64,000 nucleotides of DNA from Dyadobacter crusticola DSM 16708 (GTDB taxonomy: Bacteria; Bacteroidota; Bacteroidia; Cytophagales; Spirosomataceae): positions 620,001-684,000 of the forward strand of contig NZ_JNJB01000001.1 in assembly GCF_000701505.1 (NCBI RefSeq), in the 5' to 3' direction. Below the pieces are notes generated by a model. That model saw only the letters and a program-made list of their open reading frames with translations, searched no databases and was not told the DNA's origin. The position numbers and the translations under genes are program-made. This document shows, one piece after another, positions 7,867 to 17,403 of the stretch (within the stretch, counting starts at the first letter, position 1; each line of letters opens with the position of its first letter).

Positions 7867-9033
7867 TTACCTGCTTACCAGGTCAGGTTTTACTCTTTTC
7901 AGGCTCCGCTTCACAGGTTTCGGAGCCTTATTTCTTCTACCCCACCAAATCAGAAAGCCGGTAACCGGCAGCGATGCACAAATAAGGCTGGCGAAGAACA
8001 CCAGAATTTTGCCGGGTAACCCAAGAATGGCGCCTACATGGATATCGTAGTTCATCCGCCGCAGCGTTTCCCCGAAATTGGCATCTTTATAGTTACCCGA
8101 ATAAGGCCCGGTAGCCTTGATTTCCTTCAAGGTATGCTGGTCAAAATAATGGTAATCTACGTTATAATAAGTACCCTCCCGGAAATTCACATAAGAGAAA
8201 ATAGACTCCGACCTGAAATGCGGAATGGAAATGTTTAGGCTGGCGTATTTGGGATATTGCGCTTGCAGCTTGTTCCAGGCCCGGTCCACCGCCTGCACAG
8301 GTGCATCGACCGCTGAAACTGCTGTTGTATCAGAGGTAGGGTTGTAATACATGGCAGAACCCTCTCCGCCTGTGGCAGTATAAACACCCTGAGAAAACCA
8401 TTGAAAACCCCAGACTAGCCCCGTCAGCGAAAGGATTACACCGATCGCCATAATGTAAAAACCAAGCACATTGTGCAGATCATAGTTTTTCCGGCGCCAG
8501 GCTGCATTCCACTTGATAGAAAAGCGTTGCTTTGAAGCCGCTTTGTTTTTAGGCCACCACAAAACCAGCCCCGTAATCATCATTACAAAAAAGACCAAAG
8601 TAGCCGACGCCACAACGGGCTGGCCGATTTTTTCAGGCAGCCACAAATAGTAATGTCCGTGCAGTATAAAGTGGAAAAAGTCGCCGTCTTCATTCCAGAC
8701 CTTCGCTACTTTTCCGGTAAACGGGTTGAGATAAACGACGTAATAGTATTCAGGATCAAGATTATAGAAGCCTACTTGCGCATTTTTTCCAGGAACATCA
8801 TAAAGCACGCCATTGGCTTTTTTGCCGGGAAGCAACTTTTCAGCCTCAGCCGCCAGTACCGAAGGCGGGAGCAACTTGCCCTGCTTCGGAGCGTCAACAA
8901 ACATGTAAGGTTGGGTAAAACTCTTGATTTCATGCTCAAACGCGAGAATACATCCGGTAACTGAAATCACAAAAACAAGAGCTCCCGAAACAAGTCCCAG
9001 GTAAAGGTGAAGTTTGCCTAACAGTTTTTTCAT
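7867..9033 (-). CDS. PepSY-associated transmembrane protein (putative iron-related reductase)
   Basis: 388 residues with the PepSY_TM layout: a transmembrane helix near the N-terminus (about 12-34), a periplasmic PepSY-like region, further helices at about 140-160 and 195-215, a second periplasmic part, and a last helix near 340-365 followed by a basic cytoplasmic tail. His residues lie in or beside the helices (HLYLG, FHFILHGHYY, DLHNVLGF, DIHVGAILG), as in family members proposed to hold heme and reduce ferric siderophores. That activity is family-level inference. A degenerate copy of the palindrome found at the heme-receptor promoter lies just upstream (9050-9062), which supports iron or metal control. 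The gene is divergent from ileS. Confidence 0.82.
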   Translation of the reverse strand: MKKLLGKLHLYLGLVSGALVFVISVTGCILAFEHEIKSFTQPYMFVDAPKQGKLLPPSVLAAEAEKLLPGKKANGVLYDVPGKNAQVGFYNLDPEYYYVVYLNPFTGKVAKVWNEDGDFFHFILHGHYYLWLPEKIGQPVVASATLVFFVMMITGLVLWWPKNKAASKQRFSIKWNAAWRRKNYDLHNVLGFYIMAIGVILSLTGLVWGFQWFSQGVYTATGGEGSAMYYNPTSDTTAVSAVDAPVQAVDRAWNKLQAQYPKYASLNISIPHFRSESIFSYVNFREGTYYNVDYHYFDQHTLKEIKATGPYSGNYKDANFGETLRRMNYDIHVGAILGLPGKILVFFASLICASLPVTGFLIWWGRRNKAPKPVKRSLKRVKPDLVSR

Positions 9034-9049
9034 AGACGCCTGCGATCTT

Positions 9050-9062
9050 AATTAGACTGAAT
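9050..9062. promoter_or_regulatory. Putative metal/iron regulator box, degenerate copy
   Basis: AATTAGACTGAAT matches 11 of 13 bases of the perfect palindrome ATTTAGACTAAAT found twice before the TonB receptor gene at 24472-24521. On the minus strand it lies just downstream of a TATCTTG element that resembles the -7 box, where repressor binding would block transcription of the PepSY gene. The role is inferred. Confidence 0.45.
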
Positions 9063-9121
9063 CAAGATACGAAGGTAAGGCTTCATTCCAAATGCCACAT
9101 CCTTTTAGCAGAAAAAAGTAG

Positions 9122-9129
9122 TAATTTTG
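9122..9129 (+). promoter_or_regulatory. Bacteroidota-type -7 promoter element for ileS
   Basis: TAATTTTG fits the TAnnTTTG consensus exactly and lies 80 bp before the chosen ileS ATG. No perfect -33 TTTG is present at the expected distance, only a TTTTAG. Confidence 0.4.
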
Positions 9130-9209
9130 CACTCTTAAAATCCGTACAGGGTTATAATAATGCCATTTACTTGAACAGCCAGGGCTCAGGCCGGACGCTA
9201 ACAGCTTAT

Positions 9210-12200
9210 ATGAAATATAACGAATATAAAAATCTGAGTTATCCGCAAATCGGTGACGAAGTACTGAAATTCTGGAAAGACCAGGAGATCTTCGAAGCGT
9301 CTGTAAAAACCCGCGAAGGCGCGCCTACTTTCACCTTTTTTGAAGGACCGCCGTCGGCCAATGGAACGCCGGGTATTCACCATGTGATGGCGCGGGCGAT
9401 CAAGGATATTTTTTGCCGGTACAAAACATTGCAGGGATTTCAGGTGAAACGCAAAGGCGGCTGGGATACCCACGGGCTGCCGGTTGAGTTGCAGGTTGAA
9501 AAGGAGCTTGGGATCACCAAAGAAGATATCGGAAAAACCATTTCGGTTGAAGAATACAATGAAAGATGCCGCCAGACGGTTATGAAATTCACAGATCAAT
9601 GGAATGATCTGACTGAAAAAATGGGCTACTGGGTGGATCTGGACGATCCTTACATTACCTACAAAAGCGAGTACATCGAAAGCCTCTGGAATTTGCTTAA
9701 AAAGCTGTATGACAAAGGTTTGCTCTATAAAGGTTACACGATCCAGCCTTATTCACCAGCAGCCGGAACGGGACTTTCCTCGCATGAGCTGAATATGCCG
9801 GGTACCTATAAAGATGTAAAGGATACCACCATTGTGGCGATGTTCAAGGTGAAAACCGGGCAGCTTCTGAATGAATTTCCTGACCAGGATATCCGGATAC
9901 TAGCCTGGACAACCACACCCTGGACTTTGCCAGCGAACTCCGCATTGACTGTTGGTGCTAACATCAACTACGTGCTCGTTGAAACATTCAATCCCTACAC
10001 CCACGCGCCCGTTTCCGTAGTTCTGGCGAAGGATCTTTTGGGGAAATATTTCAGTGAAAAAGGTCAGAACGGAGATTTTGACGGTTATACAGCAAGCGAC
10101 AAAAAGCTGCTTCCCTGGCGCATTCTGAAAGAATTCAAAGGCAAGGAGCTTGAAGGAGTGGAGTACAAGCAACTGATGCCGTACATACAACCCGCCGCAC
10201 CGGCATTCCGTGTGATCCTCGGCGATTTTGTGACGACGGAAGATGGTACGGGCGTCGTACATACATCACCTACTTTCGGTGCAGATGACTTCCGGGTGGC
10301 GCAGGCTAATGGAATACCGGCGATCATGGTAAAAGATGAGAATGGAAAGGAAGTACCTATTGTTGACCGCACAGGAAGGTTTGTAAAAGAAATTACCGAT
10401 TACGCAGGTCGTTTTGTAAAACCCGAATACTATTCGCAGGAAGAACAGGACGATCCTGAATTCAGGGCTACTGACGTTTTGATCGCGATCAAGCTCAAAG
10501 AAGAAGGAAAAGCGTTCAAGGTCGAAAAGTACGAACACCCCTACCCGCATTGCTGGCGGACTGATAAACCAGTGCTCTACTACCCGCTCGACAGCTGGTT
10601 TATCCGGACTACCGCATTGAAAGACCGCCTGGTAGAACTGAATAAAACGATCAACTGGAAACCGGAAAGTACCGGCACCGGCCGCTTTGGCAACTGGCTC
10701 GAAAACCTGGTTGACTGGAACCTGTCGCGCTCGCGTTACTGGGGTACTCCCCTGCCGATCTGGCGGAACGATTACGGCGATGAAGTGTGTGTAGGATCGG
10801 TAGAAGAGTTGAAAGATCTGCTGGAAGAAGCGACTATCTCGGGCCATTTGACCAAGGAACAAGCCTGGCATAACTCCGAGTACCTGCTGAAACTGGAAAA
10901 CGGAGAAGCGGATCTGCACAGACCTTATGTGGATAATGTAGTACTGGTCTCCAAGCAAGGCCACGTCATGCACCGCGAGCCGGATTTAATCGATGTTTGG
11001 TTTGATTCGGGTGCAATGCCTTATGCACAGTGGCATTACCCGTTTGAAAATCAGGAGATATTTAACAAAAGCTACCCTGCTGATTTCATTTCGGAAGGTG
11101 TGGACCAGACGCGTGGCTGGTTCTTTACCCTGCACGCGATTGCCGGAATGCTTTTCGATTCGGTTGCATTCAAGAATGTGGTTTCGACGGGTTTGGTTTT
11201 GGACAAGAATGGAAACAAAATGTCCAAGCGCCTCGGGAATGCAGTTGATCCATTCTCAACATTGGCACAATACGGTCCCGATGCGACGCGCTGGTACATG
11301 ATCACTAATGCAGAGCCTTGGGACAATTTGAAGTTCAATATCGACGGGATCGGCGAGGTACAGCGGAAATTTTTCGGTACGCTCGTTAATACTTACAACT
11401 TCTTTGCATTATACGCGAACCTGGACGGATACGAATTCCACGAAGTAAACTCGGTTCCAATTGAAAAAAGAACTGAGCTCGACCGTTGGATTCTATCCAA
11501 ACTAAATACATTGATTAAAGAAGTAGGCGAGCAATTTGACGATTATAACCCGACAAAAGCGGGCCGTCTGGTGCAGGATTTTGTAACAGATCAGCTGTCC
11601 AACTGGTATATCCGTCTTAACCGCCGCCGCTTCTGGAACCCGTCGCAGGAGCAAGGTACGGGACTCACCGACGACAAACTGGCTGCTTACGAAACTTTGC
11701 AGCATTGCCTGGTAACTGTCGCACAGTTAATGTCGCCGATCGCTCCATTCTTTGGCGAATGGTTGTACAAGAACCTTACTGACGGAGATCGTGAGCTGGC
11801 AGTGCAGCACGATTCTGCCTATAAGTACGATTCAGTTCACCTGACTTACTGGCCTAAGATCGAGACTGAATCTGTTGACGCAGACCTTGAAGAGTCGATG
11901 GAACTGGCACAGCGGATCAGCTCACTGGTGCATTCAATCCGGAAAGGTCACAAGCTGAAAGTTCGTCAGCCACTCTCGAAAATTTTGATCCCGGTTTTGA
12001 GTGAAAAAACCAAGAGCCAAATCGAGCAGGTATCGGGTATTATTTTGACTGAAGTGAATGTGAAAACGATCGAGTTCGTGCACGACGACAGCGGTATCCT
12101 GAAAAAGAAGATCAAGCCAAACTTCAAAACTTTGGGACCCAAGTTCGGACCAAAAATGAAGGAAGTCGCTGCGGCTATATCGGCGATGAACGAAGCAGAA

Positions 12201-12632
12201 ATAAAGACAATCGAAAGCAGCTCAACGATCACGTTGCAAGGCGCAAGTGGTCCGCTCGACATCGCGTTGACCGATGTGGAGATCATTGCAGAAGATGTTC
12301 CGGGCTGGCTAGTAGCAAGTGAAGGCGGCCTCACGGTCGCATTGGATATTACCGTAACCGATGAACTCCGGCTGGAAGGTATTGCACGTGATTTTGTAAA
12401 CCGCGTTCAAAACCTGCGGAAAGACAGCGGTTTTGAGGTTACCGACAAAATCCGCATCACGCTGCAAAACAACGACTCACTGCTCGCAAGTGCAGTAACT
12501 GCCAACAAGGAATACATCTGCCAGGAAGTGCAGGCGCTCGACCTGAATTTGGTAGGAGACCTGAACGGAGAAGCTACTGAGATTGAAATGGATGAATTCC
12601 TGCTGAAAGTTAAGATCGAAGTTGCTTCGTGA
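9210..12632 (+). CDS. ileS: Isoleucine--tRNA ligase, type 2 (eukaryote-like)
   Basis: 1140 residues from the ATG at 9210 (MKYNEYKNLSYPQIG); an in-frame start 39 bp upstream adds a non-conserved tail. The enzyme attaches isoleucine to its tRNA in the cytoplasm. Visible parts are the Rossmann core split by the CP1 editing domain (TTTPWTLPAN), the KMSKR loop (NKMSKRLGN, near nt 11215), the anticodon-binding domain and a long C-terminal extension as in eukaryotic and type 2 bacterial enzymes. The first signature is unusual: instead of HxGH it reads G-I-H-H (residues 55-58, nt 9372-9383). This swapped GXHH signature is known in some type 2 enzymes and linked to very strong mupirocin resistance. 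The gene is monocistronic and ends at a bidirectional terminator. Confidence 0.95.
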   Translation: MKYNEYKNLSYPQIGDEVLKFWKDQEIFEASVKTREGAPTFTFFEGPPSANGTPGIHHVMARAIKDIFCRYKTLQGFQVKRKGGWDTHGLPVELQVEKELGITKEDIGKTISVEEYNERCRQTVMKFTDQWNDLTEKMGYWVDLDDPYITYKSEYIESLWNLLKKLYDKGLLYKGYTIQPYSPAAGTGLSSHELNMPGTYKDVKDTTIVAMFKVKTGQLLNEFPDQDIRILAWTTTPWTLPANSALTVGANINYVLVETFNPYTHAPVSVVLAKDLLGKYFSEKGQNGDFDGYTASDKKLLPWRILKEFKGKELEGVEYKQLMPYIQPAAPAFRVILGDFVTTEDGTGVVHTSPTFGADDFRVAQANGIPAIMVKDENGKEVPIVDRTGRFVKEITDYAGRFVKPEYYSQEEQDDPEFRATDVLIAIKLKEEGKAFKVEKYEHPYPHCWRTDKPVLYYPLDSWFIRTTALKDRLVELNKTINWKPESTGTGRFGNWLENLVDWNLSRSRYWGTPLPIWRNDYGDEVCVGSVEELKDLLEEATISGHLTKEQAWHNSEYLLKLENGEADLHRPYVDNVVLVSKQGHVMHREPDLIDVWFDSGAMPYAQWHYPFENQEIFNKSYPADFISEGVDQTRGWFFTLHAIAGMLFDSVAFKNVVSTGLVLDKNGNKMSKRLGNAVDPFSTLAQYGPDATRWYMITNAEPWDNLKFNIDGIGEVQRKFFGTLVNTYNFFALYANLDGYEFHEVNSVPIEKRTELDRWILSKLNTLIKEVGEQFDDYNPTKAGRLVQDFVTDQLSNWYIRLNRRRFWNPSQEQGTGLTDDKLAAYETLQHCLVTVAQLMSPIAPFFGEWLYKNLTDGDRELAVQHDSAYKYDSVHLTYWPKIETESVDADLEESMELAQRISSLVHSIRKGHKLKVRQPLSKILIPVLSEKTKSQIEQVSGIILTEVNVKTIEFVHDDSGILKKKIKPNFKTLGPKFGPKMKEVAAAISAMNEAEIKTIESSSTITLQGASGPLDIALTDVEIIAEDVPGWLVASEGGLTVALDITVTDELRLEGIARDFVNRVQNLRKDSGFEVTDKIRITLQNNDSLLASAVTANKEYICQEVQALDLNLVGDLNGEATEIEMDEFLLKVKIEVAS

Positions 12633-12653
12633 ATGCAGTAGGTAAGTCAGCTT

Positions 12654-12709
12654 AGATATAAAAATTAAGGCTATCGGTGGCAGCATCGATAGCCTTAATT
12701 TTTATATCT
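12654..12709. terminator. Bidirectional intrinsic terminator between ileS and the efflux operon
   Basis: A perfect 23-bp inverted repeat (arms from AGATATAAAAATTAAGGC to its complement) encloses a 10-nt loop (GTGGCAGCAT). The AT-rich outer arms give a T-run on either strand. It lies between two convergent genes and overlaps the stop codon of the outer-membrane factor gene. Confidence 0.9.
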
Positions 12710-14153
12710 ATTCCCATCCCCCGCCTAGCGAGCGGTACAGCTCGATCAATGCAAGAAACTGCTCTTTCTGAACATTTGTGAGGCTCAATTCGGCTTCCAG
12801 CGCACTTCTTTGCGTTGTGATCACTTCCAGGTAAGATGCGTACCCGGTCTGAAAAAGATCTTTTGACGTGGTAATGGATTGTTGCAGTACCTCTACCTCC
12901 TGCTTCTTCAAATCACTGATCTTTCTGGTATTTTCAATCTTTTTCAGGCTGGTACTTACTTCCTGAAATCCGGTTAATACAGATTTATTATACGCTAGCA
13001 GAGCTTCCCGGCTCGCTGCCTCGGCCCTTCTTTGTCCGGCTTTTAATGCCTTTCTGTTTACAAGTGGCGCAGCCAGTCCGCCCAATGCGCTGTATGCCAG
13101 CGAACCGGGAGCGAAAAGCAAGCTGCTTTTGAATGCGCTGTAACCGAGGAATGCAGTGATGTTCAGCGAAGGCAGAAAAGCCAGCTGGGCGGCCTGCTGC
13201 TCCGAGTAGTTGGCGAGCAGGTCGAGCTGTGCCTGCTGGATATCGGGTCTTCTCCTCAGCATTGTGGCAGGAATACCCGCGCTGATCGTCTCAGGGAAAA
13301 CCTGGTCCAATGCATTTCCGCGCACAATGGACTGTGGAAACCGGCCCAGCAAAAGGTTCAGATTGTTTTCTGCCTGAATGATCTTCTGCTGAACTTCGAA
13401 TTCAAGACTTTGCGTATTCAGAAGCTGCGCGGTAAGCTGGCGCACGCCCAGTTCATTCGCGCGGCCGGCTTCTTTCTGGATCTTCACCGTTTCCACAGCC
13501 GTTTGTTGCAGGCTGATGTTTTTACGAATAATATCCAGCTCCGTATCCAGTGCAACAAGCTCATAGTAAGAGCTTGCGATTTGTGCAATTAAGCCCGTAA
13601 TAATAGCGTGACGCGCCTTTTCTGTGGAGAGCAGTCTGTGGTAAGCGGCTTTCTTCTGCGCACGCAATTTTCCCCAGATATCAATCTCCCACGAACTGCG
13701 CAGTCCCACAAAGTAGTCGGGCAAAAAAGGCAATGGGATTTTGCGGTCTGCATCAATGTTTTCAGAAAAGTTGGTATCATAGTTACCAACTCCGTCCATT
13801 GTATAATCACCGAACTTACGGCCACCGCCGGTCACTTCTGCTGAAACGGCGGGAAATAATGCACCTTGCGCGATCAGGATATTGGTACGCACCATTTCGA
13901 TACGCTGAGATGCCATTTGCAGATCCAGGTTACCCTTCAATGCAGTGTCAATCAATGCAATCAGGTACTTGTCTTTGAAAAAAGATTTCCATTGAATCGC
14001 CGCAATGCCGGTCGAATCAGCCTGGTCGGCAAAGTGCTGTGGCGTGCTGATTCTGGCCGCCTGCTCCACGGGTTTCGTGAGCTTGCATCCGGACAATATT
14101 AAGAGTGTGCTGACTATCATCAACACGGAATGTAGCCTTTGGGAGGTTTTCAT
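12708..14153 (-). CDS. RND efflux outer membrane lipoprotein (TolC/NodT family)
   Basis: 481 residues. The lipobox LSGC places the lipidated cysteine at residue 23. The rest is two OEP (TolC-like) repeats of long helices with beta segments, containing the usual GSWEIDIWGKLR-like sequence (SSWEIDIWGKLRAQKKAA) and the RRRPDIQQAQLDL motif between repeats. Three copies form the outer membrane channel of a tripartite pump. It is the last gene of the operon, 64 bp after the RND permease gene, and ends inside the bidirectional terminator shared with ileS. Confidence 0.92.
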   Translation of the reverse strand: MKTSQRLHSVLMIVSTLLILSGCKLTKPVEQAARISTPQHFADQADSTGIAAIQWKSFFKDKYLIALIDTALKGNLDLQMASQRIEMVRTNILIAQGALFPAVSAEVTGGGRKFGDYTMDGVGNYDTNFSENIDADRKIPLPFLPDYFVGLRSSWEIDIWGKLRAQKKAAYHRLLSTEKARHAIITGLIAQIASSYYELVALDTELDIIRKNISLQQTAVETVKIQKEAGRANELGVRQLTAQLLNTQSLEFEVQQKIIQAENNLNLLLGRFPQSIVRGNALDQVFPETISAGIPATMLRRRPDIQQAQLDLLANYSEQQAAQLAFLPSLNITAFLGYSAFKSSLLFAPGSLAYSALGGLAAPLVNRKALKAGQRRAEAASREALLAYNKSVLTGFQEVSTSLKKIENTRKISDLKKQEVEVLQQSITTSKDLFQTGYASYLEVITTQRSALEAELSLTNVQKEQFLALIELYRSLGGGWE

Positions 14154-14217
14154 TACTGTTTAATAAGATGTATGAAAAGGCAGCCAGCGCAATGCCGGCT
14201 GCCGACGTATATTTTAA

Positions 14218-17200
14218 CTAGCCAAGAACTGGCTCCTCATGCGCTGCACTTACCTTTTTGGTCTTTTTGGGCTTGATCATACTGGCAAAAAGCACGTACA
14301 ATCCGGGGATAATGATTACCCCGAACAGAGTACCAATGAGCATACCTCCTGCCGCGGCAGTACCAATGGAACGGTTACCGATCGCACCCGCGCCTGATGC
14401 TACCACGAGCGGGATCAAACCGGCCACGAATGCAAACGAGGTCATCAGAATGGGACGAAGCCTTTCAGTAGCGCCTTCCAGAACCGCATCGATCACAGAG
14501 CGCCCCTCTTTCTGCCTTATGATTGCGTATTCAACAATCAGGATCGCGTTTTTACCTAAAAGACCAATCAGCATAACCAAAGAAACCTGCGCGTAAATGT
14601 TGTTTTCCAGCCCCATTAACTTCAAAGCCAGGAATGCACCAAAAACGCCCGTTGGCAAGGAAAGAATTACAGGTAATGGAAGCAGGAAGCTTTCGTACTG
14701 AGCAGCAAGGAGCAGGTAAACGAAGATGAGACAGATACCAAAGATGTAGATTGCCTGGTTACCTGACAGGATTTCTTCACGCGTCATACCCGACCAATCG
14801 TAAGTAAATCCTTTTGGCAGGCTCGTCGCGGCTACCCTTTCCACTGCCTTGATCGCATCTCCGCTGCTGTATCCTGGCGCCGCGTCTCCATTGATCATCG
14901 CCGACGTGTACATGTTGTAGCGAGTCAGAAGCTCTGGTCCGTAAACCCTTTCCAGGCGAATGAATGTCGAGAACGGCACCATTTCGCCGCGGTTGTTCTT
15001 CACGTACAGTTTCAGAATATCTTCCGGACTGCGGCGGAAACTCGGATCGGCTTGCACCATTACCTTGTACATTTGACCAAAACGTATGAAGTTGGAGGCA
15101 TAAAGACTGCCGATCAGCGTTTGCAATGTGCTCATCGCATTGTCCACCGACACTCCTTTTTTTGAAGCAATATCCGCGTCCACGTGGATCATATATTGAG
15201 GGAAACTTGCGTCAAAGCTGCTGAATGCACTGGCGATCTCGGGTGCGGCCATTAAATCTTTGACAAACTGATTGGTAATCTCCGCCGTTTTTTGAAGGTC
15301 GTCACTTCCGGTACGGTCTTGTACGCGGAGCTCAAAACCACTCGAATTACCAAATCCCGGAACAGTCGGTGGCGGGAAAAACTGAATGTCGGCATCGGTG
15401 ATATGCTTCGTCTTCTGCTCCATTTGGGCAATAATATCCTGAACGGAAGCAGTACGCTGGTCCCAGGGTTTCAGGTTGATCATCGCCATTCCGTATGACG
15501 AACCTGCCGACTCTGTGATCAGGCTATATCCTGAAAGTGAAGACACAGATTCCACGGGTTCCAGGGACTGCGCTACCTTTTGAATTTCATCCAAAACAGC
15601 CTCGGTCCGCTCTACGGTAGCCGCCACGGGAGTGGTTACATTCACATTGATTACACCCTGATCTTCCGTCGGGATAAAGCCGGTTGGCAGTACCGTGTTG
15701 ATTCCATAAGTTCCAATGCAAAATGCAAGCAGCAGCCCGATCGTGATCATTCTTCTGCCTACTATGACCGAAAGCAGGTTTCGGTACTTGTTCGAAATAC
15801 CATTATAACCATTGTTGAAACCACGGAAGAAGCGGTCAAGCAACGTGTTTTTGGAAGGCTGACCGTGCGTGTTTTTCAGCATCAATGCGCAAAGTGCAGG
15901 AGTAAGGGTCAATGCATTGACCCCCGAAATCACAATGGAAATCGCCAGCGTAATGGAAAACTGGCGGTAGAATATGCCGACAGGACCTGACATAAATGCA
16001 ACAGGGACAAACACTGCCGACATTACCAATGTAATAGCGATGATCGCGCCACTCATTTCTTTCATGGATTCAATGGTAGCCTCACGCGCATCCAGATGCT
16101 TTTCAGCCATTTTTGCGTGCACGGCCTCGACGACGACAATTGCATTATCCACCACGATACCGATCGCCAATACCAATGCAAATAAAGTCAGCAGGTTGAT
16201 CGAGAAACCAAACAGCTGCATAAATGCGAATGTACCCACGAGTGCAACAGGCACCGCGAGCGCCGGGATAATGGTCGACCTGAAATCTTGTAAAAACAGG
16301 TATACAATGATGATCACCAGGATAAATGCTTCGATCAGCGTGCGCACCACTTCGTGAATGGAAGCGTCGAGGAAGCGCGAAACGTCGTAAGAGACAAAGT
16401 AGTCCATTCCCGGGGGAAAAGTGGTTGTTTTCAGCTCCGCCACCTTATCCTTGATGTTCTGGATAACTTCCTGCGCATTGGAACCGGGCCGCTGCTTAAT
16501 CATAATGGAAGCCGATGGTTTTCCATTGGATTTGGAAGCCATATCGTATTCCAGCGTACCAAATTCAATGTCGGCCACATCCTTTAATTTCAGCATGGAA
16601 CCGTCAGGATTTGACCTCAGCACAATATTCTCGTACTGCTCAGGTTCGAAAAGCTTTCCGGTATATTTTAGAACATACTGTAAAACCTGCTGCTCACGGC
16701 CCGATGCCACACCTGTTTTCCCCGGAGCGGCCACCACGTTCTGGTCGCGGATCGCTTTTACAACTTCATCGGCAGACACATTGTAGCTGTTCATCCGGTC
16801 GGGTTTGAGCCAAACCCGCATCGAATAATCCTTGCTACCCATAATCTGAGCACGGCCCACACCGTCAATCCTTTTCAGCTCTTTAAGAATGTTGATATCG
16901 GCAAAGTTGTACACGAAATCCTCCGCAATGGAGGTATCCGAACTCATGATATCCAGGTACATCAGCATACTGTTTACCTCCTTTTCGGTGGTAACACCCG
17001 CCTTAATTACCTCTTCGGGAAGTTCGTCAATAACGGTTTGTACGCGGTTCTGGACGTTTACAGCAGCGAGGTCGGGATCGACTCCCACATTAAATGAAAT
17101 GGTAATGGTGGTAACGCCGTCGTTACCGGATACACTGGTCATGTAAGTCATGCCAGGCACACCGTTGATCGCTCTTTCGAGGGGTACTGCCACTGCATCC

Positions 17201-17373
17201 ACGCAAACCTCGGAGTTGGCGCCGGTATAAGTCGCGGTTACTACCACCGACGGTGGTACAATATCCGGAAACTGAGAAACGGGCAGGCTTGTGAATGCCA
17301 GGAGCCCGAGCAGGGTTATAAATATGGAGATAACCAGTGATAGCACCGGTCGCTCGATGAATTTTTGAAACAT
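14218..17373 (-). CDS. RND multidrug efflux permease (HAE1, AcrB-like)
   Basis: 1051 residues, the length of AcrB/MexB. Twelve transmembrane helices and two large periplasmic loops are evident, beginning MFQKFIERPVLS. Transmembrane helix 4 reads GIVVDNAIVVVE: Asp409 matches AcrB Asp407, but residue 410 is Asn where AcrB has Asp408. The Lys of helix 10 is present (GLLGKNAILIVEYA). The proton path therefore uses a single Asp, as in heavy-metal pumps and some other HAE1 members. The permease exports drugs or lipophilic compounds from periplasm or membrane using the proton gradient. It is the middle gene of an adaptor-permease-channel operon. Confidence 0.95.
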   Translation of the reverse strand: MFQKFIERPVLSLVISIFITLLGLLAFTSLPVSQFPDIVPPSVVVTATYTGANSEVCVDAVAVPLERAINGVPGMTYMTSVSGNDGVTTITISFNVGVDPDLAAVNVQNRVQTVIDELPEEVIKAGVTTEKEVNSMLMYLDIMSSDTSIAEDFVYNFADINILKELKRIDGVGRAQIMGSKDYSMRVWLKPDRMNSYNVSADEVVKAIRDQNVVAAPGKTGVASGREQQVLQYVLKYTGKLFEPEQYENIVLRSNPDGSMLKLKDVADIEFGTLEYDMASKSNGKPSASIMIKQRPGSNAQEVIQNIKDKVAELKTTTFPPGMDYFVSYDVSRFLDASIHEVVRTLIEAFILVIIIVYLFLQDFRSTIIPALAVPVALVGTFAFMQLFGFSINLLTLFALVLAIGIVVDNAIVVVEAVHAKMAEKHLDAREATIESMKEMSGAIIAITLVMSAVFVPVAFMSGPVGIFYRQFSITLAISIVISGVNALTLTPALCALMLKNTHGQPSKNTLLDRFFRGFNNGYNGISNKYRNLLSVIVGRRMITIGLLLAFCIGTYGINTVLPTGFIPTEDQGVINVNVTTPVAATVERTEAVLDEIQKVAQSLEPVESVSSLSGYSLITESAGSSYGMAMINLKPWDQRTASVQDIIAQMEQKTKHITDADIQFFPPPTVPGFGNSSGFELRVQDRTGSDDLQKTAEITNQFVKDLMAAPEIASAFSSFDASFPQYMIHVDADIASKKGVSVDNAMSTLQTLIGSLYASNFIRFGQMYKVMVQADPSFRRSPEDILKLYVKNNRGEMVPFSTFIRLERVYGPELLTRYNMYTSAMINGDAAPGYSSGDAIKAVERVAATSLPKGFTYDWSGMTREEILSGNQAIYIFGICLIFVYLLLAAQYESFLLPLPVILSLPTGVFGAFLALKLMGLENNIYAQVSLVMLIGLLGKNAILIVEYAIIRQKEGRSVIDAVLEGATERLRPILMTSFAFVAGLIPLVVASGAGAIGNRSIGTAAAGGMLIGTLFGVIIIPGLYVLFASMIKPKKTKKVSAAHEEPVLG

Positions 17374-17403
17374 GATTTAAAATTCAGGTGAAACAAATAG
17401 ATC

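Noticed and set aside
9210..12632. Several long minus-strand frames inside ileS, one of 235 codons
   Set aside because: They are antisense shadows of a strongly conserved gene and match no family.
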